A stretch of DNA of 64,000 nucleotides from Hirundichthys speculiger (GCA_018398805.1 JAGFBZ010001584.1:1240001-1304000), one strand, 5' to 3'; numbered from the stretch's first letter, positions 19,701-32,945 are shown. Notes: generated by a model not told the origin, from the sequence alone. Program-made: numbers and translations.

Positions 19701-22700
19701 GAGAGTCAACCCTTGTTTATAAAATCTCAATTTACCCACATGTGGAATGGGGAGGAATTATTTGTGGTCATAAGTCGGTGTATTTGGCAAGTGGGCTGTC
19801 AGGCAAGTGCATGTTGGGGTGAAAGGTTCTCGCTGGCTGCAGTCCCCACATATAATCCAAGCACTCTATTTATCCTCACTGGCAATCTGAAACAATGCAG
19901 GGCATGTATTATTGCTTCTATTATTAGCTCCCCATGCAGTTATTAATAAATGGACACAGCTGATCGGCCATGGATTTCCAGTGACTCCTGTGTCACAGCA
20001 AAGTAATGAGAGCAAGCTGTCGTGAAGGACTGAGAAGCCTCTCTTGTGCACCACTACTGGGGTGTGGAGAACCCAAGTGTAAGAAGCCATGGAGGCAGCA
20101 GTCATACCAATGTCCTTTTATTTAAGAAAAAAAATCCACTGCCACAGCAGGATATAGTGAAAAATACATGTATATAAAAAAATGAAAATAAATTAAAGAA
20201 AACCCAAAACACAGAGAGCTACAAACCAGGAAGAAAGTAACACAAAGGAGTATATAAATGATTTGTTTCATTTCATTTCACCAATGTTACTGCTCTGGTT
20301 CACCTTGGACGGTAGCAATAGAGGCATAATGGGGGCTAAGTGAGTGCTGTGTGAAGTGAAAACACAGAAAGGAATAACTGGGGCTTGAGGATGGCATCAA
20401 ACTCTGAGCAGAGGATGAAATTAGTCCTTTATGGAGACAGTGAGAGACAACTCAGTGGGCTGTCTGACAGCGCTGTTCAGGTTCGTTACCAGAATGCTTG
20501 TGACAAGCAAGCTACAGCTAAATCAAGCTAAAGATGCAGTGAAAAAAGGTAAAATAACAAAAAATACAAAACAGCAGGTTTAAAGAACATAAGACAAGAA
20601 AACATGGACTAAAATTTCAAAAATTAAAAAGAAGACTGGAGAACCAGGATACAACCAAAGTTCAAATTCCAAGAGTATGGTCATTTTTGAGGTTGCATGT
20701 TACGTATTGCTGTAATTAAATAGAATACAGTATGTATTCCAGTGGTCACTGTTGGTACAAAGTATGCCACTGTAAAAACAACTTTGCTAGGCACAAGCAG
20801 AAGCCAGTCACGTGACCGCTTCAGCTGACTCCTGCTATAGTAGCACATTGCGTTACAAGATATAGCATGCTAGGTAGAGCGGCCAATTGCACACAAGAAT
20901 TTGACCCAGAAGTAACAAACCATTCAGGTATCTCTCACACGCTGTGGATGGCACTGTTATTCACATACTGCATACGATATACTGCATTCTGGTAAAATCA
21001 GTTTGCATTAGTAGGATAGTATGTTGTTTCTAAAATAGCTTAGTTTAATCATCCCATTGTACCTAGCTAAACCACTTTAAAAACATATAGGATTATCTGT
21101 TATTAAACTGAGTGAAACAGAGCAGAACAATGCAAAGGTGTAACTTACAAAGAAGTGTTTAACACTGGCATTTCTTGTGTATGAATATAGTAACTTCTTG
21201 AAAATGGAGGTGGTGTGTGTAGTGTGCTGTGAAAAAAAGAATTTAATCACACTGTAACATCAGCGAGGCATTTGAGCAAACTCTAATAAGAGCTGTCCAT
21301 TCTCAGTACTGTATCTATAAGGAAAACATTTGGAAAACCCATGTGAAGATCAGATAAGCTTACAGCTTGAAACCTGAGATGTTTAATGAGAAACAGGAGC
21401 TTCATTTGAGCATGTGGTGCAGTGTGACCAAGAGAATTTGTGTAAAGTCAGCCAGTTCAGCCTGTTCGGCAGGTTTCTTCAGGTCACGTTGATGGCCTGC
21501 TGGTTTGAAGATCTTCATCATAACGGGGATATTTTTCAGTACAAGATGAAGGAGAGGCTTGATTAAATTACCAAGAACCAAGTATACAAACCCTATCAAA
21601 ACTGTGAAATTTGATTTGGTCACAGATTGAGCGCTACAGTCAGGAGTTTTTCGTGACGACGTTCTGGTGATGGTGAAGCAGATTTCAGATGCAAACAGGT
21701 TATGTGGAAAGCAGGCTGGTTCCTAGAAGAACTTTGTTTACAGATAATGAACTATCTCCCAGTAAATGATTTCTGAGCCCAAAACACCTCGTATTGATCT
21801 TGCCTCTGAAAAAACAAGTTTGTGGGATGTGGTCAACTATGTTTTGAATTTGATGAGATCACTTCTTTTTATACTGTTATTATACATGAGCAATGTTAAC
21901 TGTACACATAATGTTCAAGTGCTTTTTTTTTCATCTTCAAGAAACATAAACCTGTGATAGCAGAATTTAATTCTTGATCATTAGGTAGCATACCTAATGA
22001 CTGAAACACGCACACACAAGATTCACATGCTGAAGCATCAAGGTCAGGCCAAAAGAATACCTGAAACTGATTGGTCAAAGGTTTAATGAACAGATGAAGT
22101 GATGAAGATGATGTTTCTGATGGAGCCCATGGATGAGTGCCATCACTTTTCAGTCTTACACCAGCAGAGGAGGGTTATTGGTATACTTAAGAATGCACTT
22201 GTTGGATCATTTGGGTTTGGAAGGATAGACTCAAAAATCAATCCCCAAAGCTACTGTAACTTTTCATTTCTTCAAGTAGTGGCACAAATAGAAGTCTGCA
22301 AGGGGATCATGATGCAAAGAAGTACTCAGCTGCTTGGTGAGTCAGAAAAGGCCTCATATGTGACTTAATAATGGCCAGATCCCTCTTAAATCATACTTGA
22401 GGACATCTAAAGTGTGGGATTTGCATTGTAGGAGGATGATACACCTCCTTGGATAGCCTTTAAGAGGCTGGGGTAACCACTTCAGAAGATCAGCTTTAGG
22501 CTGAAAAGCACATGCAGCTATTAGACATTATGGGGGAAAAAAAGTAATGCAACCATGTCACTTTACAGAGCAGTATAAAAACAGACTGAAGATCCCCTCT
22601 TCAGTCTGTTCTCCAGCTGTGCTTCCACAGTGATCCTACAAAGGAGCAGTATTCCGTCTCTGGGATGTGTTTTTAAAAAGCATCGCACAGTCTGAAGACA

Positions 22701-22950
22701 GTCCTTCATGTCCCTGTTCACTGGAATAATACAATCATAAATAACCTTCTCTCTGGTTGTTCCTGTTGGACACACACAGCTGTATTGGCCTCCGTGTCCC
22801 CCACAGAGTCAAGTGGCAAAGTGTGTAATGCGGCCTTCCCAGCCGGTCCCCTGCCTCTCTGACCACTGTGGTTGAAAACCCTGTGGTATTTCTCTTTCTG
22901 CAAAGCTTTTATCTTGCTTTTCAGAGGCATTGACACGCAGTGGACCTGAA
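16721..22950. other. Intergenic DNA, no gene recognised
   Basis: 6.2 kb upstream of dusp10 with short scattered open frames on both strands, none resembling a known family. It has A/T runs (for example 19175-19197). A perfect short hairpin lies at 22580-22610. Non-coding regulatory elements may exist but cannot be told without comparison. Confidence 0.5.
22580..22610. other. Perfect 13-bp hairpin with 5-nt loop
   Basis: AACAGACTGAAGA (22580-22592) and TCTTCAGTCTGTT (22598-22610) are exact reverse complements around the loop TCCCC. No T-run follows as in a polymerase III terminator. Function unknown. Confidence 0.7.
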
Positions 22951-22959
22951 CAGTGATGT

Positions 22960-23170
22960 CAGACAGCTCGGGACTTACTTATTTGGTCCTCTGCGCAGTT
23001 TGCGGCCATACTCACGCCCCAGTTGTGCCTTCTGTTGCTACCCCCGAGGCGGACCACAGCCGTAACAGCAGAGGAAGGTACTTTCACGGCACTACGCCTT
23101 TGTGCCGCACAGCGGGATGGAAAAAGCAAGTTTGTTCCACCTCTGTGTCGGCGGAACAAACTTGGAGTGT
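22960..23170. other. Small CpG-richer patch with 12-bp inverted repeat
   Basis: About 200 bp with several CG dinucleotides in an otherwise CpG-poor desert. It ends in CAAGTTTGTTCC (23127-23138) and GGAACAAACTTG (23153-23164), exact reverse complements with a 14-nt spacer. Possibly a regulatory element or the relic of an inverted-repeat transposon. No coding gene is recognised. Confidence 0.4.
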
Positions 23171-23310
23171 GAATGGGTTTGTTTGTTTTAAGCCACTTAA
23201 GTCTGAGGATATATAATTCATTTCAGGTTTACAGAGAATGTGACATCCCGCACCTGGATCAGAGTAGAACTATCCAGCTTCCCCTTCTTTACCGCACTTT
23301 ACCTGAGGAC

Positions 23311-23418
23311 GGGGGGGGGGGGGGGGGGGGGGTAGAGCTAGGTATAAAGAGATCTGCAAAGAAACAGTTGAAAAAAGAGGTTTTGTGCTGTACCGGGGGG
23401 GGGGGGGGGGGGGGGGGG
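23311..23418 (+). repeat. Two long G homopolymers
   Basis: Runs of 22 G (23311-23332) and 24 G (23395-23418) lie 62 bp apart. Such tracts can form quadruplex structures and are often mis-sized in assemblies, so the exact lengths are unreliable. Confidence 0.9.
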
Positions 23419-23591
23419 TATTTTGACCAAAGGATGTGGTGCATTTCATCATTATCGCAGTAAATTGCGTCAGCTTTTGAAAGAACAACAAAATATGTCT
23501 CCCCTTAATATGGAAGGAAATCAAATGAAAGGTTTTCCTTAAAACATCCATAAAAACATCCCACAGTTTTGAGAGATTTACCACTACATTA

Positions 23592-23622
23592 CTTAATTTA
23601 ATTTAATTTAATTTAATTCATT
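23592..23622 (+). repeat. Short (TTTAA)n microsatellite
   Basis: About five consecutive copies of a TTTAA unit. Simple tandem repeat without other features. Confidence 0.75.
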
Positions 23623-26050
23623 ATGTGCTTTAAAACCCGACTTTACATCTATGCTTTGTAATTTGACTTCAGGTTTAAAAAGAGCTCTGTAAGATGTGTG
23701 TGTGCCTGCGCGTGTGTGCGTGCAAGTATCTTGGATATTTGTATTTGCAGGTCACTATATAAGACATGCTTTTATTATTTCCCGCTTCTTTTCTGTTCTT
23801 GCTGCTTACATCATCCATGATTTTACATTTAGATCAGTACCGAAAGATGCCAAAATGAAATTAAAATCATTAATCTCTCCAATCTGTTGTCATAAGAGAC
23901 CAGAAGCAGGTGGATGTGGAAATGATTGCTGCCACAAAAAGCATTTTTATCATTTCAGTTTTTCTCCTTTTCTCCCTATTGCGAGATATTTAGGTGGATT
24001 AAGATGATCATGTTCTTTGTACAAATGTCAGGCCATGGAAAACATGACAAAGTGTGGCTTTGTATATCTGGTGTAAGATAATGTCAAACCTTTATGTAAA
24101 ACCTGTCAAGTGGTTAACTTTTTTTCTTTTTTTTTTTTTTTTTGTTGCTGCTCTGTATGGAAAATGTGACTGATCGAGTTGCAGCATTTGCTGGCCCAGA
24201 TGAAAGACCATAACCACTTCCTGTGTTCAGCAAAAGGCGCAAATGCAGTATCATTTACAGCAGCACAGGAAGATGTCAAACTTGAGTAACCTTGGAAACA
24301 AGTCATCATACATGCATTCATTTAGCAAGGCCACGGAGACTCTTTGAATTACAAATAAGTCCATTTACTAATTGCTGTTTGTAGTCTGCAGTATCTAGAA
24401 GACTGCCCTTTCCCTCCAGTATTTTGTCCCATCTGGCTATTAACTTCATTCCTCTTTCAGAGTTTAGGATTTAATAAATGGAAGAATGTTGTTGCTGCTG
24501 ATGGTTTCTAAGAGGGAATGGCACAGATGGGCTTACTGCAGACTCAACAGCTTGAAAAGCAACATGTCCAGTGATGGCGAAGAGGGACGCTGCCAAAGAT
24601 TCAACAGCCTGTCGACCTATGCTTCTTCACTTTCTGCATATTTATCAGATTCTACTCAGTTAGTCTGCAAGATAAAACAATACACAGTTTTCAGCATGTC
24701 AAAAGCCCTGAGGGGCTGATTATCCCTCTCACTGCCATTTAAAATCATATTTCATTAGCTTCATTAGACAGTTTAATCTAATGAGCAAGATCTTAATCTG
24801 AGCAGTGACACAGCTTCCCTGACTGACACTCACTGCTTATCATGAAAGCTGTGTCACTGTTAATCGTCAAATTGTTGGGCCCAAGAAAAACCGAAAGGTT
24901 TCAGTTCAGCCTATTGATGCATTATGGCACATCTGTCTGAAGTGCAGTGACACTGGCACTGCCTTGGCATATTTTTTTTTATTGTTGTTTTGTTTTTTGT
25001 TTTTTTTGTTTTGATGTACTGGATGGAAATTTAATTTCCTGTCAAAACATTTACATATACTGTCAGCGTGCGACAAACACGAGCCTTACCGCTGGATGCG
25101 CCTTTTAGATGTGACTCGTACATGCTGAGAAAACAGAAATACTCATGCATGCCCTTTGTGCAAAAATATAGGTGCTGCAGGGCTGTCAGATAATCCAAAA
25201 CGTTTTTACCACACCATCTGAAAAACATTTCAGAGTTAAAACAACCCTCGGTCTATTATTAGATGGTAAGCAGTGTAAACTTTCATTTGGGACAGAAGCA
25301 ACATGAATCAAAGCAGTTTTGAGTTGTAAGGGAAGATGTGTTTGCATCAAACTGGCACTTAATGTTAGCACGGGGGCAGTGGAGCTATGTCAAAATACAC
25401 TTACACTATACTCAAAAATGTAGTTCCACGTAAGTGATAGTGTGGAATAGGCCTCAAGAAGACAAAATGAGGTCATTTTTTAACTTTGCATTGTTAAAAA
25501 AAAAGAATAAAAAGGGCTGTTTGTTAATGCTGTCTTATCACAGGTCCATACAAATCTACGGCCAATGTCACAATGTCAAACGATGGTGAGTTCATGGCCT
25601 CTGCTTCTAATACTTACCTATTTTACCATGCATTTCTCTTCTTTGATCTACTTTTATCTTCGATGCTCTCAGTCGTTTTATACCTTCTTTAAATTCAGAC
25701 ACTGAACCTGGCTGGCTCTGCGGACGTTCTGGTTAATTATTGACCAACAGACACTCTAACTTCACACTGACTAATATCAACACTTGAATTTAACTCATTT
25801 CTCTGCTTTGCACCTAAGCTAAAGGTAGTTCAGCACTTCTATTCTAGCTTACTTTTGATATTCTTTTAGTAATTTAGTCTTTTTCTGAATCAGTTATCAT
25901 TCTCAAATACCTTCACATTATCTGCAACTGGAACCGATCATTTTTCTTTTGTAAATGTGTGTTTATTTTCTAGTTTTATTAAAGTATGTTTAATAGTCTT
26001 GTGTAAATGCACATTATATGAAAATTTAGTGCGAAGTCCCATCAATAGTA
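23623..26050. other. Intergenic DNA, no gene recognised
   Basis: Apart from the hairpin at 24803-24859 and T-rich runs (24118-24142, 24970-25011), nothing is recognised. Confidence 0.5.
24803..24859. other. Hairpin with perfect 14-bp stem
   Basis: CAGTGACACAGCTT (24803-24816) and AAGCTGTGTCACTG (24846-24859) are exact reverse complements separated by 29 nt. Stem and loop size are in the range of small hairpin RNA precursors, but the stem is short of the roughly 22-nt duplex usual for a microRNA and I do not recognise a known microRNA in it. Confidence 0.6.
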
Positions 26051-26054
26051 ACAC

Positions 26055-26280
26055 TTGAATGAAGCAATCATTTTTGACATGACATTATCAGTCTCCCACA
26101 TCATTGTGGGGGAATTTTGGCCCACTCCTCTTTACGGTGAAGGTTCTGGTTCATTGATGCTTGCAGGCATATGGATTCACACAGTTTTTCAGTCCGGCAG
26201 AGGTCTGGACTTTGACTGGGCCATTTCAACTCAAATTCTTTTCTTTTTCAGCCTTTCTGAGGCTGAAAATTATTCTTAAA
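26055..26280 (-). mobile_element. Tc1-like transposase remnant
   Basis: Read on the minus strand, one frame gives FELKWPSQSPDL, the conserved C-terminal stretch of Tc1/mariner transposases around the last catalytic acidic region. The surrounding frame is interrupted by stops and no complete transposase or terminal repeats are seen. This is a dead fragment. Confidence 0.55.
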
Positions 26281-26379
26281 TGTTATTTCCCCACACTACT
26301 TCTGCTTGTTTTTGCTTAGTTTCATTTTTAATAAACAAAGATACAGTGTAATATGTCAGATGTTACAGTTCATCTGAGG

Positions 26380-26715
<336 letters not shown>

Positions 26716-28389
26716 ATTGACAGTTTGAATAGTACCTCAATGTATCAGTGGGTTAAGAAGAACAATTCTTACACATATAACACATATCACATAACACACT
26801 TATCATATAGAGTCATTTTGCGATATCCACCTCCTCTGAAACTGTCTCATTGCCCTTTGGAGAGTTCCAACTGAAAGCTGAGGGGTATTGAAATTACCTG
26901 ATGGTTGTGGGTAGTGAAAGTCAAAAGAAGTCCTCTGCTTAACACACAAACTTCTCCTTTAAGTGCTGCCTCTGTGAGGCAACCAGCCACTGTGACACAT
27001 TACTGGGAGAGGTACAGTTTACATCTAACAATAACAGCTCCATCACTGAACTCATAACAAACCTATTTTCTCTGAGTCGAACCGTCTGCTCAGTGTTCTC
27101 CATTCACGCTGGCATGTCCCCTCGGCTGAGGAGCGGTGACTCATCCTCGTGGTCACTTAGCAACAACCAAATATTTTTCCAGTTAACAATCAAAAAAATT
27201 AAACATTCTGTCTTAGTTTTTCACACTTAAAGTGCACAAAGTGAGCGAGGAAGCGTCACTGTTACTCTTGTCCCAGATAGCGCAGGTTTGGGTTTACCTC
27301 ATGGTTTGATGAAATATGAGATAATGACATCAAGAATAGCAGATATTGTCACTCTGCCTGCAGTAGGATCCCAATTTAAGTCTGACCTTAACCAAGAGTG
27401 AAAGCGTATCACACACACACAGCTGGTTTAGACAACTGGGGGGTTTTTGATGACGTCCCCTGATATTTATATCCATCACCCTCAGTGAGTTTCTGTTTAT
27501 TAAATGACCGAATCTGTTCAGCGGTTATAAACCAAACTTTTAGTCCCAACCCCCATGAGGAGGGAGTTGTCACACGCACTCACTGCCTTCAACATTTGAA
27601 ACCAAACAGAAGCCTAACAAAATATAAATAACAATGACCCTCTAATCACGTCTAAATAGCAACAGTTTCTAGGACGGAGGGCTGAGGGGGGCGGGGGAGG
27701 CCAGTCACCTGCTGCGTGGCTGTGAAGGAGCCAGGACATTTTAGCTGTGAATGGCTTTTCCCAGAGGAGGCCAAATTTTATCCTCCATTTGCAGCTGTCT
27801 TTCTGCTTTGGAAATGGACAGCTCTGGATTATAAATGCAAAATAAAAAAATAACACCGTAAATCAATCAAATGTAACCTACAACAACTAGAGAACGCTAG
27901 CTTGATTATCTTCATTTGACTTTGTCTCCTGTGACTTTCCTTTTGGTTTTTGACTGATTAATGGCGTTTATTCCTGTCATCAGGGAGGCCGACGTTGTTA
28001 ACATTACTCATGCTGACTCCTCATTTTTCCCTTTTTATTCTACACAAGCTGTTGCAGCTGTCCAAAATGTAAAACGCTTCACTTCTTGTGTGACGAGGAT
28101 GATTTTGCAGTGAAAAACCTGCCAGACACCAGGTGTATGTGTAGAATAACAATTATGAAGTTTTACCCGAGCAGGCTTCTGAATAAAAGATGGTCTTCAT
28201 CAAGAAAAAAAACCTCCAACTTTAAATTTCATCTCCACTTGTAAATATGTTTGTTCATTAAGTCTTTTATAAAATGCAGAACAATGTGCAAAAATTAAGT
28301 GAGGATGCTCTCAAAAATAATGCCATGCATTTTTTCTCTTTTTTTTTTTTAACTTTCTAATTAACTTGATATAAAATGCATTAAACAGA
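26716..28389. other. Intergenic DNA, no gene recognised
   Basis: No feature recognised beyond short low-complexity runs. Confidence 0.5.
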
Positions 28390-30212
28390 AATGCAGGGCT
28401 GCCCTTTGTTATTGATCCTGTTCATAACGTTTATGGACAGAATTTCTTGGTGCAGGCTAGGAGCAGAGGGGGTCATGTTTGGCGCCTTGGGATTCCGTCT
28501 TTGCATATGCGGATGATGTGGTCCTGTTGGGCCACATCGGCCAGAGATCTTCAGCTCTCACTTAGATTGCTTTCCGCCATGTGTGAAGCGGCAGAAATGA
28601 CAATCAGCACCTCTGAGACACTGGCTCTCAGTCGGAAAAGGCAAGGCAAGTTTATTTGTATAGCACATTTCGTGTACAAGACAATTCAAGGTGCTGTACA
28701 TAAGCATTACAAAGCATTACATTAAAACAGGGGGAAATAAAAAGATAAAATAATAATAAAATGCAAAAAGTTAATCAACAGTTATTTTTGATTTAGGAAT
28801 TAAAAATGTAGATAAAATGCAAGAAATAAAAGTTAATTATTATGATAAAATGTGGCAAATAAAAAAGTTTTTAACCTTGATTTAAAACTGCTGAGAGTGT
28901 CAGCAGACCTGCAGGTTTCTGGGAGTTTGTTCCACATTTGAGGAGCATAAAAACTGAACGCTGCCTCTCCGTGTTTAGTTCTGACTCTGGGAACAGAAAC
29001 TAGACTTGAACCTGATGACCTGAGGGATCTGGTGGGTTCATAACGAACCAGAAGATCCTGAATGTATTTTGGCCCTAAACCATTCAGTGCTTTGTAAACT
29101 AACAGCAGGATTTTGAAGTCAATTCTTTGACAAACAGGAAGCCAGTGTAAAGATCTGAGGATTGGAGTTATATGATCCACTTTCCTGGTGTTAGTGAGGA
29201 CTGGAGCAGCAGCGTTCTGGACTAACTGCAGCTGTCTGATGGTCTTTTTAGGGAGACCAGTCAGGACAGCGTTACAGTAGTCTAGTCTACTGAAGATAAA
29301 TGCATGGACAAGTTTTTCTAAATCCTGCAGAGACATCAGTCCTTTAATCCTGGATATGTTCTTTAAGTGATAATAAGCTGACTTCACAACTGTCTTGATG
29401 TGACTACTGAAGTTTAGGTCTGAGTCCATAACAACACCCAGATTTCTGGCTTTGTTTTTTGTTTCTAACTTCGCTCTTTGAAGCTGAGTGGTGACTTTTA
29501 ATCTTTCTTCCTTGGCTCCAAAAACTATTATTTCAGTTTTGTCTTCATTTAACTGAAGGAAGTTCTGACACATCCAGTCTCTAATTTGATCAATGCATCT
29601 GATCAGTGTTTGGATTGGACTGTAGTCTCCTGGTGAGATGGTTATGTAGATTTATGTGTCATCAGCATAGTTGTGGTAACATATTTTGTTGTTTTTCATA
29701 ATTTGAGCGAGTGGGAGCATGTAGATGTTGAACAGCAGTGGCCCCAAGATGGAGCCTTGAGGAACTCCACAAGTTCCACAAAAGGGTGGATTGCCATCTC
29801 TGGATTTAAACTGAGGTCCTCCCTCAGGTGGAGGAGCTAAAGTGTCTTGGGCACTTATCTACAAGTGAGGGAAGAATGGAGCGGGAGATTTGCAGGTGAT
29901 TTGCAGTAGTGTAGATTCTGTTCTGTTGTGGTGAAGAGAGAGCTGAGCCAACAGGCAAGGCTCTCCGTTCACGAGTCGGCCGAAGTTCCTACACTCACCT
30001 GTGGTCATGAACTCTGCGTAGTGACACAGAGGAGGCGATCACAGACAGCGGCTGAAATGAGTTTTTACTGTACGGAGGTTGGACTCTCCCTTAGTGATAG
30101 AGTTTCAAACTCTATCCTCCAGACTTGGAGCAGAGTGACTGCTCCTTTATATCAAGCCTTTTGAGGTGGTTCAGACATCTGGTCAGGATGCCCCCTAGAC
30201 ACCCCTCCGCCG

Positions 30213-30254
<42 letters not shown>

Positions 30255-30465
30255 GGAGGTGCTTCAGGCATGCTCAACTGGAAGGAGGTCCTTTGGCAGA
30301 CCCAGGACACGCCAGAGAGGTTATATCTCTCAGCTGACTTGGGAAGACCTTTGTATTGTGTATGTGAAGAAGCTAGAGGAGATAGCTTGGGGGGGGGGGG
30401 GGGGGGTTAAAGGGCTCTTGTCTTCAGTCTCTTCTAATAGTTCCCCACTGACTCTATGTTGATGA
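28390..30465 (+). mobile_element. Rex/RTE-like non-LTR retrotransposon, broken by another LINE
   Basis: Two plus-strand pieces of one reverse-transcriptase gene flank an antisense LINE. The left piece (28390-28640) contains FAYADDVVLLG, the catalytic YADD box, followed by DLQLSLRLLSAMCEAAEMT and STSETLALSRK. The right piece (about 29817-30465) resumes at [19 protein letters not shown], then VKRELSQQARLSVHES, VPTLTCGHELCV, QTAAEMSF and HLVRMPP in the order known for these fish LINEs. Only about a dozen residues are missing between the halves. There are frameshifts, a 40-C run (30213-30252) and an 18-G run (30389-30406). The element is 5' truncated and inactive. Family is named by resemblance only. 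Confidence 0.8.
28640..29820 (-). mobile_element. L2/CR1-like LINE, 5' truncated, inserted in the Rex-like element
   Basis: The minus strand encodes a reverse-transcriptase C-terminus. The YADD box reads YHNYADDT and is followed at once by a stop codon. An open frame at 29573-28833 (246 codons) then contains FLQLNEDKTEIIVFG, LGVVMDSDLNF, RLDYCNAVLTGLP, LHWLPVCQRIDFKILLLVYK and WNKLPE, the hallmark order of fish L2/CR1-type LINEs. The 3' end is the typical TATACAAATAAACTTGCC tail near 28650-28670. It is a defective copy with a long surviving C-terminal frame. Confidence 0.85.
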
Positions 30466-32730
30466 AAGAAGAAAGATGTAGCTAATAGTTGTAAATTAAT
30501 AAATACTACTGTAGGTAAAATTTCACACTTTTGTTTGTTTGGTTTTTTCCAAATCAGTGTTCTTTTGTTTCAGTAAACTAACTATTCATACTTTTTTTTT
30601 GTTTGTTTCAATGCAAGGAGCAGAGTGGTTTGATGCGCTCATTATGTCACCTATGCTTTATTGCTTGAGTTTTATTTTCCCTGGACTTGTAGCAAACTAG
30701 CGTGAATGAAGTCAGGACCTAAACAACATCCATTTGAGTCTCTAACCAGGGTCTGATTACTAGTTGGTGAACCTCGCTGCCGGGCTCTGTGGGGGCCACA
30801 ACCTCTGTTGCAGGACACCTTGTTCCTCTTGTGTCCGTAGACACTTCTTAACGACTCCGGCTGGCTGTGTTTGCTTGTCTTCATGCAGCAGAGTGCATTT
30901 GAGACCAATTATATGTCTCCCTGATGGTACAGCACAATGGATTAAAAAAAAAAGTGATCAAGACTTAACTCTCTATACAATACTGTGTACTCAGAGTGTG
31001 GCATTACAAAACTGTGGAAAGTTTCTCAGAGCTCATCAACAACTGGAGTTTGGAGTGTGATTTAAAAATATAGAGATTATTCATTCCTGGATTTCGGATT
31101 TTAACATCAAAGTACATTAAAGTCTTGATTGCATCCCAAAGCTCTGATGCAGGGAAGAACAATGTTCTCCTATCTATGAAAATTAATTTGCATGCAGTGA
31201 AATTTCCCCCTCTATCATCAACTTATAAAATAGCTCAACATAGTACACCAAACTGATATCATCAGAGCTGCTTTACATACGCTGCACCGGTCTAACGAAT
31301 TATTCCACTAGTAAAGATTGTCTAAAAATAAACTCATATCACACTACATGGCAGCAGCGCAATATTGTAGGTTCATTTTATCTGCTTGTGTGCATACAGA
31401 AAGCAGTGAACTGGTAGTTACAGACATTAGAAGAAGAGAAGAGTTTAAATTCACTATTACCTCATGCCATGATTTAACAATAACAAAGACAAAATGCAAA
31501 GGCTCTTTGTGGAAAAACTAAGCACAACTTCACTGTGTCTGTGTTATTAACCATTATTAACTGTTCACCTCTAAAACAACAGACTTTTTTGGCAGTTTTC
31601 TGACCTGGAGCATACGTGTGTTAGTAAACACAATGCCAAGCAGGAAAGACATCAACGATAATCTTCAAGAAAAAGTAAGCAGGTAATTTCCAAATAATTT
31701 GGACTTTGTTCAATACTAAGACTAACACTATTTACAAGTGGCAACATTCAAAAGAATTCAATTTTCCCAGGAGTGGCCATCCCAGCAAGTTTAACCAAAG
31801 GTCAGCCTTTTGGGTTTCACAGTAACGCTGAGAAATGCACAAACATAAATGTTAAAGGACTGTGTTATGACTGTACAGAAAAGACTGTACAAGTATGGCT
31901 CGTTTTAACATTATTTTAGTTGAACAAGCCTCAATACTTCTGTAACAATGTCCTGAGGATAGACAAAGTAAGTGCAGATATTTAACCATAATGAACACTG
32001 GTGAAAACCAAACACAGCATATAAGCACAAATGCAACGTGCAAACAATCAAGCACAGTGGTGGTGGGGTGATCATTTAGACATTTTTTTAACCACAAGAT
32101 GTGGGTACTTTGTGGTCATTGAGCCAACTATAAACTCTTCTGTATAACAAGGTATCCAAGAGTCAAAGATCCAAAGCCCTCCTCCTAATCCACAGCAGAA
32201 TGACTGAAAAAGAAAATAATAAGCAATGAAATACCCCAGTCAACGTTTAGACTTCAGCCCACCTGAAAAGCTATCCATTTAGCTGTGTATTTATCAAATG
32301 TCTGAAAATCTGGATCAATTTCTTTAAAACTGTGAGACAGAGAACTCATTCTTTTGCCCTCAGTACCAAACTGTGAATTTTAAAAACACACTAAGTAACC
32401 ACTAACACTCAGGACCAAATGAACGCAGCCAAATGGATTGTTATAGAAAGTTCCAAGCGTAAGACACAATGAAGTGACATCAGCCCATTCTTTGTACTCT
32501 CATTGGCTGTAATGCAAGTGAGGAATCCTGCAACAGCTTCAGATATTTGGCATGTTAAAAATCTGTCTGCCAGGCGTTGGCTAGTGTCACGGATGAATCT
32601 ATGAGCTGTTCACACAAAGCCATCAAGTGCCGAATACAAGACTTGACGTTCCGCTTGTTGGCCCAGTATTTTCGAATTAGTTTTGTCAACACGGTAGTTA
32701 TAGAAATTTTATACATTAAAACAGTTAAAA
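30466..32730. other. Intergenic DNA, no gene recognised
   Basis: Short unrelated open frames only. No repeat family recognised. Confidence 0.45.
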
Positions 32731-32738
32731 CAGTTGTT

Positions 32739-32820
32739 ATATATGTGTGTGTATGTGTGTATAAATATATACACACACGCGTGTGTGTATATATGTATGT
32801 ATATATGTGTGTGTGCACAT
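32739..32820. repeat. TG/CA/TA microsatellite with 30-bp palindrome
   Basis: Alternating purine-pyrimidine sequence of TG, TA and CA steps. Positions 32765-32794 form a perfect 30-bp palindrome centred on CGCG. Such tracts can adopt Z-DNA or cruciform structure. Confidence 0.9.
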
Positions 32821-32945
32821 ATTTACTTTAACTTGGTTCATTTTAAAGATGAGCTATTTTATATATAGACAATAGAGTGTCTACCTCCACTTCATAGTAT
32901 ATTTTTTGAAGGGTTGTGACAACTAATGGCAACATCTTGATTTTT

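Noticed and set aside
23173..23584. Frames with poly-Gly or poly-Pro
   Set aside because: Created by the G homopolymers.
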